Positions 22,242 to 31,890 of a DNA stretch of 64,000 bases are shown in pieces. The translations under genes and the position numbers were made by a program. The notes under the pieces are model-generated. The model searched no databases. It saw only the letters and a program-made list of their open reading frames with translations, and was not told where the DNA came from. This stretch comes from Rhyacophila brunnea (Eukaryota > Arthropoda > Insecta > Trichoptera > Rhyacophilidae): the NCBI GenBank assembly GCA_022495005.1, contig JAGYXB010000100.1, positions 186,001 to 250,000 of the forward strand. The letters run 5' to 3'. Positions within the stretch are counted from its first letter, which is position 1. The number at the start of each line of letters is the position of its first letter.

Positions 22242-22800
22242 GACCGGGATCTGAGTGATGTCTCATGTACATAATATGCGGAACGCATTCTGACAATTGA
22301 TATAGGTTCTAGGGGTCACAAACATATATACCGTCGATGTTGTCAGGCGATATTAGTGGTTGATTTTTATTGAGGATTTTTCGAAGCCATTCATTTATGC
22401 AGCTTAACGTGTGGTATGTTTCTATACACATACTACTAAATCAGGGAATCGACGTTAAGAATAATCCCAAGAATCGATAATGTTGAGCACCTTGCACTAC
22501 CGGCTACCCACTATTTTTATTTTTTTTCAAACGTGACGAACCGTCCTACGACCGTGCCGATGGCATGGTAAAATTAATTGTATTTTCAATCGACCCGTGA
22601 TTCGGTCTTGGATTTATTGAAGATACAATTTTTGGTGGGTTTAAAAAAAATTAAAACTTCAATAATAAAAAAAATTACCACTAATATTGCCTGGAAACAT
22701 CGACATTATAAATATCTTTGTGACCCCTAGAACCTATATCAATAATTGTCAGAATGCGTTCCGCATATTATGTATACGAGACATCGCTCAGATCTTGGAC
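22242..22800. mobile_element. TA-flanked MITE with about 125-bp inverted ends
   Basis: The left arm 22242-22366 and right arm 22676-22800 are inverted copies. Shared blocks are GATGTCTC..GTACATAATATGCGGAACGC and ATATAGGTTCTAGGGGTCAC. TA is present at 22240-22241 and 22801-22802. Non-coding. The TA target suggests a Tc1/mariner-type mobiliser. Confidence 0.8.
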
Positions 22801-22802
22801 TA

Positions 22803-23401
22803 TAGGAAAAAAATATTGAAAACATAATTGATAATAATGTTATATAACGTATACCTACGCTCACTTTGTTAGATAAGTATGACTAATCATAAGGCTTTTC
22901 GACTATATATTCTAGATCATAATATTTAGGTCCGAGACGTGCCATTGCACTGTTGAAATCCTTAATAAGTTAGTTCGGTATGTTCAAGACTACGGTCACA
23001 ACCGTCCTAAATATTTATTAACTCCCGTCAAATGGGAGTGGAGCCAAAAGACGTTAAGTCCCCCAGGAGATGGCGCTCTTTCGAATCTGCCAATTGCAAT
23101 TTTCAATCCGCCCGAATCGCGGCGCACGTGCGGGGTGCACCGGGCGGCCCGCCCATCGCGGTACGGCCCTGCGTCCGTTACATTCGCCGGATTGGAGTCT
23201 GAAAGGCCACTCTTGATAAATGTCTGCCTATTTGTATGAGCGTGGACATGGGGGAGAGGCTAAGCGATTGCGACGTAACCCACTTTCGGTACTAGATGTT
23301 GGACGTTTCTTAATATCCCGCTTAGTAAAAACGAAACTGAACAAAACTGAAGGAGACAAGCTTACTTATACGTCATGTTGTGTGTACATTATAAATAATG
23401 C
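22803..23401. other. Unannotated stretch with a CpG-rich patch (23040-23220)
   Basis: 23095-23190 is very GC-rich (CGGCGCACGTGCGGGG, CGGGCGGCCCGCCCATCGCGG) in an AT-rich setting and is not repeated in the window. It could be a promoter or first-exon region of a host gene. No coding frame is recognisable, and the 86-codon frame at 23220 is not convincing. Confidence 0.35.
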
Positions 23402-23403
23402 TA

Positions 23404-23922
23404 TAGTCGCCCTCGGTTATTACGATCACGGCTATAGCGAGATCTCGGATGTAACGTGGAAACATTCGTTAACATTTTAGTTTATGATTTTCTCTATACA
23501 TTTATTCACTTTTATTACGAGCTATTTATCGATTATACTGAGCTAAAATGTCGATTGTTTAAAAACATTTCGCTCTAAGCAATAAAATCCGACCGGACAG
23601 GATGCCGCCGGAATCGGATTACGTTTATGTCACCAGTTAAGTGTCTACCTAATTGGTGTTTTCGTCGATAATATTGAAAAAGTATCCACGCACATGGTTG
23701 AAATAAGTAAAAAATCCAAGGTTTGTGAAGTCAGTAGATTCAGTTTAGGAATGCCATGCTTGTTTCGGGGATTTTTACGATGGTTTTCAGATTTTTTATT
23801 TTCGAATTTTTGTGTTATGTGACCGCTCATTTAAAAATACCTATTCTATGATATTACGAGTAACACTTATAGCGAGCAAATTCAGTCGGTCCCATCTTCC
23901 TCGTAATAACTAAGTTCGACTG
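23404..23922. mobile_element. Probable pogo/Tigger-type MITE
   Basis: The left end TAGTCGCCCTCGGTTATTACGA and the right end complement CAGTCGAACTTAGTTATTAC are related and bounded by TA (23402-23403, 23923-23924). Both subterminal regions contain (C)TATAGCGAG-like words, typical of non-autonomous pogo/Tigger elements. Length 519 bp. Confidence 0.65.
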
Positions 23923-24044
23923 TATTATTATATATTATAATAAAAAAATGAATTATTTCATTATTTGTGTATGCGTATATCATTCTCGTTTAATGTATAG
24001 GTACTACTACAAAATAAACTTCATACAACCCACACCTATATGTT

Positions 24045-24923
24045 TGGGGATTGCAATACCTGTATCCCAGTATTTTTAGATATCGAAATACCGGTTTTAA
24101 AAATGAGACTATATCGATATACTTACTTATTCTTTATTGAAAGTGGAAACAAAATGTATTAATTAACATAAAAGGTTCATCAGGATTTTTAAAGGTTTAC
24201 ATAATATATGTACTTACCTATTTAGATATTTTTGTAATAAAATTGTAATATTTTAAAGATTTTTTTATATTATATTTATTGGTAGGTAGATTATTCTGTT
24301 TTTTCCATAATATATTTCACGAATGCCGGTATTAAGGCGATGTATTTACCTACCAGAGGCACCTAGCGGAAAAATACGAAGCTAGCAATTTGAGATATTT
24401 TTTAGATTATATCAAATTTTATTTCGGTATGGTCCCAATATTGAAGCTCGATTTGATAAAAATAAAAAGGATTTCAAGTTTTACACATTTATGTTTTTAT
24501 GAAAATCGATGTTTTTTAAAATAGATATAAAAAATATTAAAACCATGAATTAGTCAAAAATCTCTACGGCAAAACATAGAAAACCTAATAAACTAAATTT
24601 TAATAATAAATATAACCATAAAATACATAAAATAAGATGGGGTGGGGTCCTGCAACAAATTCTCATTTTATTACATATTTTACAATTGTAAGTTTATCTT
24701 TGACTTAAAATAAAAAATATTTTTCTTTTTAATGTTTTCAGATATTTATTTATCAATTAACACAGTTGAAATTGTAAATTATCAAAAAAAAATCTCAAAT
24801 TTCAAGCTTCGTATTTTTTAGCTAGGTGCCTCTGGTAGGTAAAGAAATCACCTTAAAACCAGTATTCAAAAGCAAATACCGTAATACCGGTATTAGTATT
24901 TACATTCGGTATTGGAATCCCTA
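24045..24923. mobile_element. hAT-like element with nested TTAA MITE
   Basis: Ends TGGGGATTGCAATACC and GGTATTGGAATCCCTA are inverted copies, with near-identical 8-bp flanks TATATGTT (24037-24044) and TATATGTC (24924-24931). The subterminal parts repeat AATACCGGTATT. The termini resemble those of family I (TAGGGAATCCAATCCC). 24336-24852 is a later insertion. Confidence 0.8.
24336..24852. mobile_element. TTAA-flanked MITE, 517 bp
   Basis: TTAA at 24332-24335 and 24853-24856. Inverted ends begin GGCGATGTATTTACCTACC on the left and GGTGATTTCTTTACCTACC (complement) on the right, followed by AGAGGCACCTAGC and AATACGAAGCT. Non-coding. The TTAA target fits a piggyBac-type mobiliser. Confidence 0.87.
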
Positions 24924-25499
24924 TATATGTCTACGTGTAGATAAATTGCCCATATTTTTTAATTCTCCGACTAATATAAAGATATGAGGGGAGAGTCAAA
25001 AGGCTTTTCTGGGTTAATGCAATTATTTTTTCATTTTTATTCCCTACGGAAAACTGTGTCAAAATATATTTCCATTATGTGATCTATAACACCAGGGGAA
25101 ACAATAAAGAAAATTAAAAAAAGTTTTTTCAAATTTTATTGTTCGGTCGGTTGACGTAATGAAATTTCGTATGCAAATATTTTTAATATAATACAAAAAG
25201 CATAAAAATACACAAAATAATTTATACAAGAAACAAGTCAACATCGAAATTATAATAAATTAAATTAGTACCTACTAATGCTGGTTTTACATTAATTTCA
25301 TTATAATTCTTTTACATTAAGTTTTTAAAAGAAAGATGGGTTATGGGTATTAAATTATTTTAAGACGAGATAGATTTATAGAAGAAGACAAGAGCAAGAC
25401 AGTGACCGGACGCGTTTGAAATGTGTGCTGATAACCAAACGTGCATATTAATGATTATACATACATACTTTTGAAAACACTTAGAAAATATATTATTAC

Positions 25500-25816
25500 T
25501 GTTATGGGTTGGTTTTATTAAAAGATATTATTAATTATATCTAACGTTTTCTTTTATTTCCGATTTATAACACAAAATCACATACAATTATTATTACTGG
25601 TATACTAATATAATGTTGAATATTACAAGGTACACAATGCGTGTTTCTTGTGAGACGTCCGACTGAAGAGTGTTTTGTTATTCTGAAATACTTCTAGGAA
25701 GGAAACAATAAATATGATGCAAAAAAACTTAAGAAATGAACAAGATGCAACATGTTTCAGCCTGTCGAACCCACTGGCTGACTAACTAACGGTACAAATT
25801 TGAATGGCACATAACA
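25500..25816 (-). repeat. 3' LTR of the Gypsy element
   Basis: 317 bp, TGTTATGGG...CATAACA on the plus strand. No mismatch to the other LTR was seen by eye. Confidence 0.95.
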
Positions 25817-25826
25817 CCTCCCTTCA
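25817..25826 (-). other. Polypurine tract of the Gypsy element
   Basis: In the element's sense (minus strand) GAAGGGAGG sits directly against the 3' LTR, the expected place for the plus-strand DNA primer. Confidence 0.8.
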
Positions 25827-26090
25827 AAAGAATAAACTTATGGTACACAATTTTTACCATGAGTTTGGTTAAAAGAAATTATAATCATATTAATACATTG
25901 GTTTTCGAAAATAGATTTTGTTGTGAACAATAGATTGTGATGTGTGACAAATAGATTTAGAACAATTGAAGTCATATTACATACAGGTATATATATATTT
26001 TTTTTTACATTTAGAAAAACAATAAAATTCTTAATATTAGTACATATTATAATAAAGTAAATAATAACATAATCCTTTGAATGAGATTAT

Positions 26091-27345
26091 TTATTGTGAG
26101 GGATCTAAATTAGCTTGCTTAATTCTATTTGTGTGAACCTTAACTAACTTATTCTGAACCTTAATTGTAACATTTAACGGACTGTTAACCTTGACAATTT
26201 CGTAAGGTCCTTGGAAATTAGGAGATAATTTTTTTTTATTTATTTATTTTAGAGGCGTTATTGGTTAAGTATATTTTATCACCGATTTTAACTGTTCTTG
26301 AGATCTGTTTAAGGTTCTGTCGAGTGATTTTATTTTTCTGACAAGATTCACATTGTTTAATGTAATCTTTGATGTCTTTTTTCATATTCGTCCATTTGTA
26401 TTTTAGACGTACGCGATTTAAGGTTCTGTGATATCCTGAATGTTCGCTTATGGGAGACTCATGATATTCTTTAAGTATTGGTGAAATTTCATTGTGATTA
26501 AGGTTAATTATCGTACTTATTTCTGAAGCTATTTCTTTGGATATTGATTTATCATTCGAAATACAGTGTGCAATCGATTGTTTTTGATTTGGAAGGGATT
26601 CGTCGGTTTCATTCAAGTTGACATTGAAATTTTCATTTTGTTTCTCGATGAAGTCATTGTATGAATACGAAGGATTACACGCTGAAAAATTATTTATGAG
26701 AACAGTACTTTGATTGTCAATTTGAGACAAAGCGTTAGTATTTGAGTTTGTAAAATCAACGAAACTTTCGTGTTTATTAAATGGTTCGAGAGTTATTTTA
26801 TTTGATAAGATATTGACTGACTTAATACTGCTGTTGACGATTGTAGCATATACTTTATTTCCTGGAAGTACCTTTGCAAGAGTACGTGATAAGTATACGT
26901 CTGGAAGTATTTGGATATTTGGTATTACACCTTCGTTAATTTCAGGATTTTGAACAACTAATTCTATAAGGGTTTTAGATCTAGGCTTTAAAGTATAAAA
27001 AGGATTGATTTTATTGAATATAGGAATAATTTCATCGTGAATATGTAATGTATTTGTTTCGTAGTCAATCTTTGCATTATTATTGACGAAAAAGTCATGA
27101 CCTAGTAATACGTCTAAAGGAACATTAGTGACATGGTTTGGAATAATGTGAATAGTATGACGAATTTGCATATATTTTAAAGGAAATGTTAAATTAACTG
27201 TTCCGATAGTTTTTACTGGATTCGGAGAGTTATCGATACCCTTGAGCGTGACGAGTTCAGTTTCATTAACAAGTTCGTTTCCATCTAGGGAACTTATTTT
27301 TACTAACGAAATGTCGGCACCTGTATCAATAAATAATTTTAGATT
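26091..27345 (-). pseudogene. pol: Gypsy pol remnant: protease, integrase zinc finger, integrase GPY/F tail
   Basis: Read in the -1 frame relative to gag. Protease active site LFIDTGADISLV lies at about 27335-27303, with the second protease motif LLGHDFF near 27100. A linker follows, then the integrase HHCC zinc finger near 26455-26320 (H and H in the HESPISEHSGYH segment, CESC at its end). Then comes a short join to GDKIYLTNN and, after a stop at 26236-26238 and a one-base frame change in an AATAAATAAATAAAAAA run, GPYEIVKV, the C-terminal GPY/F motif (frame closes at 26091). Full Gypsy pol has about 1000 or more codons. Here RT, RNase H and the integrase DDE core are deleted, yet about 369 codons stay open across the deletion joins. 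Confidence 0.9.
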
Positions 27346-28316
27346 TTTTTTTCTGTATATGGAAATTCAACATACGATGTATTTGGTTCTAATGAAAATA
27401 TTCTGCCTGAATGCTTCGCACGTACCGGTAGGAGGCAGGTCTCCTGGAGTGCTGGGAGTTGATAATTTTGAGAATTTTGTGAATATTGCGGAGATTGATC
27501 GAAAGAAACATTTGGATTTGTTTGATTAGTTTGAAGCTGAGAAGGATTCGAATTATTTTTAAAACGATTATTGTACTGTCGTTTTCTGCACTCTTCGATT
27601 AAGAGTCCTGATTTTTTGCAATATCTGCACACTTTATTTACTGAAGTTTTGAACTGATTTATGTTTTGATTATTGTAATTGAAATGATGCGACTGATTAT
27701 GATAATTATTTTTAGAGTTTATGTGCATACCTTTGAAATCGTTTAAAATCTTATCCTCGTCTATAGCCACGTTTGCTGCTTCTGTTAATGTTGTTGGTTT
27801 AGACAATCGAACTACCATAGACGTTTGAGGATGGATTCCTAGCATGAAAGTATTTAGAGCGCTATCCTCAATTTGTTTAATGCGACCTTTTAACTCGTCG
27901 TCATCCTTGTGTAATAGTCTAATTGCGTTGATGAGGTTATTTCTGCAATTCTCTACACGCTGAATAAATTTAATAATAGGTTCTTTATAATCCTGTTTGC
28001 AATTTCTGAGTTCTAATTCTAATTGTGATGTATGTTTATTTTCACCGTAAGTAGTGTTTAGAAAAGATTTGAAATTTTCATAAGATTCAAATTTATAATT
28101 TGAAATTGTATATTTGGCATTACCTACTACGCAGTGAATCATGTATTTTAACAGGACGGGTTTCAATTCATTCGGACATATCTCAAAAGCCGTATCACAG
28201 TCATTAAGAAATGGGTATAGATTTTTCTTTTCTCCATCGAAGGTTGAAATAAATTTCATCAGAGTATCTAAACTTAGTGACGACATAGTATTATTGTAGT
28301 TATTGATAATTTTCAT
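27339..28316 (-). CDS. gag: Gypsy Gag protein, 325 codons
   Basis: Capsid/nucleocapsid protein of the retrotransposon, forming the cytoplasmic particle that packages its RNA. Residues about 15-200 look like the Retrotrans_gag capsid fold of insect Gypsy elements (FISTFDGEKKNLYPFLNDCD, then the YGENK and RVENCRNN helices). An Asn/Gln-rich basic segment follows, with a zinc knuckle near residue 235: CRYCKKSG...EEC keeps the cysteines, but the usual histidine is not evident. ATG at 28314-28316 is the first start after the leader. The frame is intact and ends in TAA at 27339 directly after a slippery A run that leads to pol. Confidence 0.88.
   Translation of the reverse strand: MKIINNYNNTMSSLSLDTLMKFISTFDGEKKNLYPFLNDCDTAFEICPNELKPVLLKYMIHCVVGNAKYTISNYKFESYENFKSFLNTTYGENKHTSQLELELRNCKQDYKEPIIKFIQRVENCRNNLINAIRLLHKDDDELKGRIKQIEDSALNTFMLGIHPQTSMVVRLSKPTTLTEAANVAIDEDKILNDFKGMHINSKNNYHNQSHHFNYNNQNINQFKTSVNKVCRYCKKSGLLIEECRKRQYNNRFKNNSNPSQLQTNQTNPNVSFDQSPQYSQNSQNYQLPALQETCLLPVRAKHSGRIFSLEPNTSYVEFPYTEKKI
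27345..27351 (-). promoter_or_regulatory. Putative -1 ribosomal frameshift site, gag to pol
   Basis: Sense strand GAA AAA AAA ATC TAA: the heptamer A AAA AAA sits in the gag frame two codons before the gag stop, and pol lies in the -1 frame with its protease DTGA motif only about 20 bases downstream. This matches the X XXY YYZ rule. I did not evaluate a downstream RNA structure. Confidence 0.7.
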
Positions 28317-28376
28317 ATAAATGAATGAATAATTAATTTACCGTTCTGTTGTGACTCTTGACACTCGGAGATTATG

Positions 28377-28615
28377 TCTTGAAGATATTGGAGATTTGAA
28401 GATCTGATGGACGCTTGAAGAATATGAAGCTGTAGCTTGAAGATTATGAAGTTGGAGCTTGAAGAATTTTAAGTTGGAGCTTGAAGAATTGGAGTTGGTG
28501 CTTGAAGAATTCGAGATTTGAGTTTGAAGAATTGGAGTTGGAGCTTGAAGAATTCGAGATTTGAGTTTGATGAATTCGAGATTGGAGTTTGAAGAATTGG
28601 AGATTATTCGTCGAA
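28377..28615. repeat. Tandem 21-22-bp repeat in the Gypsy 5' leader
   Basis: About ten imperfect units of the type CTTGAAGAATTGGAGTTGGAG (plus strand), starting near 28378, 28414, 28436, 28458, 28480, 28501, 28523, 28543, 28565 and 28588. They lie between the primer-binding site and gag, the place where the Drosophila gypsy element carries its insulator array. Confidence 0.9.
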
Positions 28616-28842
28616 TTCAGGAATTTAAAGACTCTTGATTTAATGATTTTGAAGATTTAGGAGAATATACAACTTTATATTATTAATTAGATTTTTAATT
28701 TCCGTTCGTTTTTCACAACGATGTACTTTAAAAAAACAATTAGTTTATACTTAATATTATTATGTGTTTTATTTTTAGGATTCTTGCTATTTTTAAAGAA
28801 TTTGAATTCACCGTTAATTTATTTCACGTTATTTAGCTTTAT

Positions 28843-28860
28843 CCACACTTCCTGACACCA
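28843..28860 (-). other. Primer-binding site of the Gypsy element
   Basis: In the element sense, TGGTGTCAGGAAGTGTGG starts six bases after the 5' LTR. TGG pairs with the CCA end of a tRNA. Which tRNA is used was not determined. Confidence 0.75.
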
Positions 28861-28866
28861 ATTTTA

Positions 28867-29183
28867 TGTTATGGGTTGGTTTTATTAAAAGATATTATTA
28901 ATTATATCTAACGTTTTCTTTTATTTCCGATTTATAACACAAAATCACATACAATTATTATTACTGGTATACTAATATAATGTTGAATATTACAAGGTAC
29001 ACAATGCGTGTTTCTTGTGAGACGTCCGACTGAAGAGTGTTTTGTTATTCTGAAATACTTCTAGGAAGGAAACAATAAATATGATGCAAAAAAACTTAAG
29101 AAATGAACAAGATGCAACATGTTTCAGCCTGTCGAACCCACTGGCTGACTAACTAACGGTACAAATTTGAATGGCACATAACA
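28867..29183 (-). repeat. 5' LTR of the Gypsy element
   Basis: 317 bp. It appears identical to the LTR at 25500-25816 and carries the element's promoter. A TATA-type promoter was not singled out. Confidence 0.95.
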
Positions 29184-29600
29184 TTACCAATAGAAAAAAA
29201 TCTGACACCCTGCATGAATTGAACATGCATCTATCGGGTATCGTGCCCACAGACATAGTCCACTATGCTAAAGGAGTCATACCTAATTACGACAAACTTT
29301 AACTATTGGCCTTTTTAATACTCACTGAAGCGCTTTCTAAATTGAGCTACTATATTGGCGATCGGCTTTTGCATTTTTAATCGAAGTACGTATTACATTA
29401 ATTACTAACCGACGTCACGGATCACTCCAAGATTTTTTGTTGTAACTTACTTGAACTTGCAAATTTTTTTTAATTAATTATGTTTTTAGATTTTTATTTA
29501 GAAAGCGCTTCAGTGAATATTTAAAAGGCCAATAGTTAAAGTTTGTAATAATTAAGTATGACTCCTTTAGCATAGTGGACTGTGTCGGTGGGTGTTATAT

Positions 29601-31559
29601 ATGTTAAATAATTAGAATGCTACATTCTTAAATCTTGTAAATTATTCATTGAATAAAAAATAATTACAAAATTCTAGATTCCTGACAAACTGTCCGCGGG
29701 TTACCTGTGTCAGATGAATTTTATTATGTGGTATTTATTTGGTCAATTCGAGGATTGGAGTAGACGAGAATAGGTCGAGTTTGATGGATCAAATCAAGAA
29801 TGCCCCGGGATTATCACAAACACATGACGTTACATGCCGCTGAATGCCGATAGGTGCGGAGTTAAGCCACAGAGAAGGTTGTCAGATAACCAATTCACCC
29901 AGGTCACGATCCTAAATTATGAAGTCCAGACGAAGAAAATGTAGAAGAATATTGATCTATTGTTTAATTATTGTAGATGTATTTTACAGGTAATGTTTGT
30001 AATTATTTTTAGCATTTACGTTCGGTATATTGTTTTATTGTTGTATATTATGTCTTGTCATTGGGATGCGAAAGTGACGTTTGAATTTATAGACCTACAC
30101 TACATTATTTCATCATAACACACATCTCTAATGGCCTCTGCAACGAGTCCGAAACGTCGAGGAAAGAAGCAAGAAGTATATGCGGTGTAAACACAAGAAT
30201 CTATTACGCTAAAAAACAACCGTGAAAGTCTCAAACATTATAATATGAAGTTTCAAACATGTCATTTTAAATCTGAAAATTTCTTTGATCGATACAGCTG
30301 TTGTTCTGTGTTAAGTAAATTTGTCGATAGATTTGAGTGAAAACACATCGGTTAGTTTGCGGAAAAGTCTGTGTGCCAAACGTCTCAACTTATTACGAAG
30401 TTTGACTACTATCGAGCTATCGTTATATGCCGGTGAATATAGGTTCAACTAAGTATTCCTCTCAGTTAGATAGTAACATACTAATTTACACTCGTAATCC
30501 ATGATAACCGATTACATAAAATAATATAAATTTCAATACCATTCTACATACTGATAGTTGGGGTAAATGTCAGGGGTTTTGTTTTTACTTTAAATAAAAT
30601 TGACATCACGTATGCGGGTCAATTGGGTATTATGTATATTATTATTTTCACACAAGTATGAACAGATATGCTTGTGGAAACCAGAAAAGAACATGTGAAA
30701 ATTTATTTAATAATTGTCATGATGTCACGGTCTTAGAGGACGGTTACATAGATTGCCGAGTATCGGTAAGTTTGACGGGTGATTTATTACTAAATATTAA
30801 CAAAGCGTTTAGACGCGAAATAAATATTTTAATATTAATTGGTGTCAATATATATTGTTATTTATGGCTTTATTAATTGTTTTTTTTTGTTGAAAGTGAA
30901 TTAAATTGGGAAAAAGATGGCTCAGACTAATGGCAGTGGCGATTCTCCCTTGAGAGCGCTGGAGCGGTGCACACCCACCCACTCAATTTATGCGAAAAGA
31001 CTTTTTTTAAATGAGTATTTAATTTATATTTGATTAATTAAAAGTGTTCTGATCTATTACCGTAGTCATTAATTCATATACAAAAACAAATTCTAATATG
31101 TGTTTTTAACCGGCTATTTTAAATAATAATATTATATGTTGATGGGAGCGATATTCGCCATCGCTCGACCAAAGCGCCCAGTAATCTAATTTCGATTTCT
31201 TTGCAATGAGAAAGAGCGTCGTCTGTCGCGTGGAATAGCAATACGTAAATATTTTTTCCACGTGCTCGGGAGCGACAGTTTCAGTCGCTCTCGGCCCGAA
31301 CGCAGATTCATCGGTTTTAAAACAATACAGCCCGTATCACACATACAATTATTGTTTGACAATTTTTATTCAATATTATTATAAAAATAAATTCTTTTCA
31401 CAGTACGCATTTAAATTTCCGCACATGTTGAGAACATTTCTCAAATTTAGGCGAAGTACAATTTAAAAATAAACTTCAAGTTTTTTTTCAGTTTGATAAC
31501 TAAATTCACAATGTTTATCAATTATGATATCTCTCCAAACTAGCTCTGTAATACGTCTG
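29601..31559. other. Unannotated stretch
   Basis: 29605-29665 repeats the J-family end (TTAGAATGCTACATTCTTAAATC). 31140-31320 is somewhat GC-rich and unique. CAGTGGCG at 30934 looks like a hAT terminus, but no matching end with a duplicated flank was found. No gene recognised. Confidence 0.4.
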
Positions 31560-31569
31560 ACTTTTTAGA

Positions 31570-31890
31570 TAAAAATAAACTCAAAAATGAATTGTCTGTT
31601 ATTTACAGCTTGGATAATTTTTATAATGCTGACACATTTACGGAAACGGTTTTACTATTAAATTTAATTTTTACTATTCCGATGACATAAGTGGAAAGCG
31701 AAAGATGTTTTTTCACACTCAAACGGATCAAGTGTTTTAGTAGAAACACCATCGCGCAATCAAGATTGAACGCATTATGTATACTCAGTATCGAAAAAGA
31801 ATGATACAAGAGATTCCTGACTTCAACAAACGCGTAATTGAAAAATTTGTGTCGATGAAAAACAGAAGAATGGATTTCTCATACAAATGA
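31570..31890 (+). pseudogene. hAT transposase C-terminus (dimerisation domain), broken
   Basis: One frame reads TETVLLLNLIFTIPMT, a stop, then VESERCFFTLKRIKCF and RLNALCILSIEKE. After a one-base shift it continues IPDFNKRVIEKFVSMKNRR and ends MDFSYK-stop at about 31890. The TIPvTSVESERCFSTLKRIK core and the following LNAL.MLSIEK segment define the hAT C-terminal dimerisation domain of ZMYM1-like transposases. One nonsense codon and one frameshift disable it. The N-terminal BED finger and catalytic domain are not seen upstream. It is a plausible relative of the enzyme that moved the hAT MITEs in this window. Confidence 0.85.

Larger units (their letters stand above)
25500..29183 (-). mobile_element. 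Ty3/Gypsy LTR retrotransposon, internally deleted
   Basis: A 3684-bp element with two 317-bp LTRs (25500-25816, 28867-29183) that I read as identical, both TG...CA, flanked by the 4-bp duplication TTAC (25496-25499, 29184-29187). It encodes gag, protease and parts of integrase on the minus strand. Reverse transcriptase, RNase H and the integrase catalytic core are missing, and no env frame exists. Identical LTRs mean a recent insertion. A defective element of this kind needs enzymes from a full-length relative. Confidence 0.95.
25455..29600. repeat. Foldback J2, interrupted by the Gypsy element
   Basis: 25455-25499 (TTTTGAAAACACTTAGAAAA...) and 29184-29600 form one J-family foldback once the Gypsy element is removed. 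The junction reads ATTAC then CAATAGAAAAAAATC, matching the uninterrupted copies at 40000, 40560 and 56140. In the right part an inverted pair spans 29280-29370 and 29500-29570, with TAGCATAGTGG (an A-box consensus) at about 29570. Confidence 0.78.

Noticed and set aside
27242..27529. 95-codon plus-strand open frame
   Set aside because: It lies antisense to the Gypsy gag/pol overlap and is a shadow of that frame.
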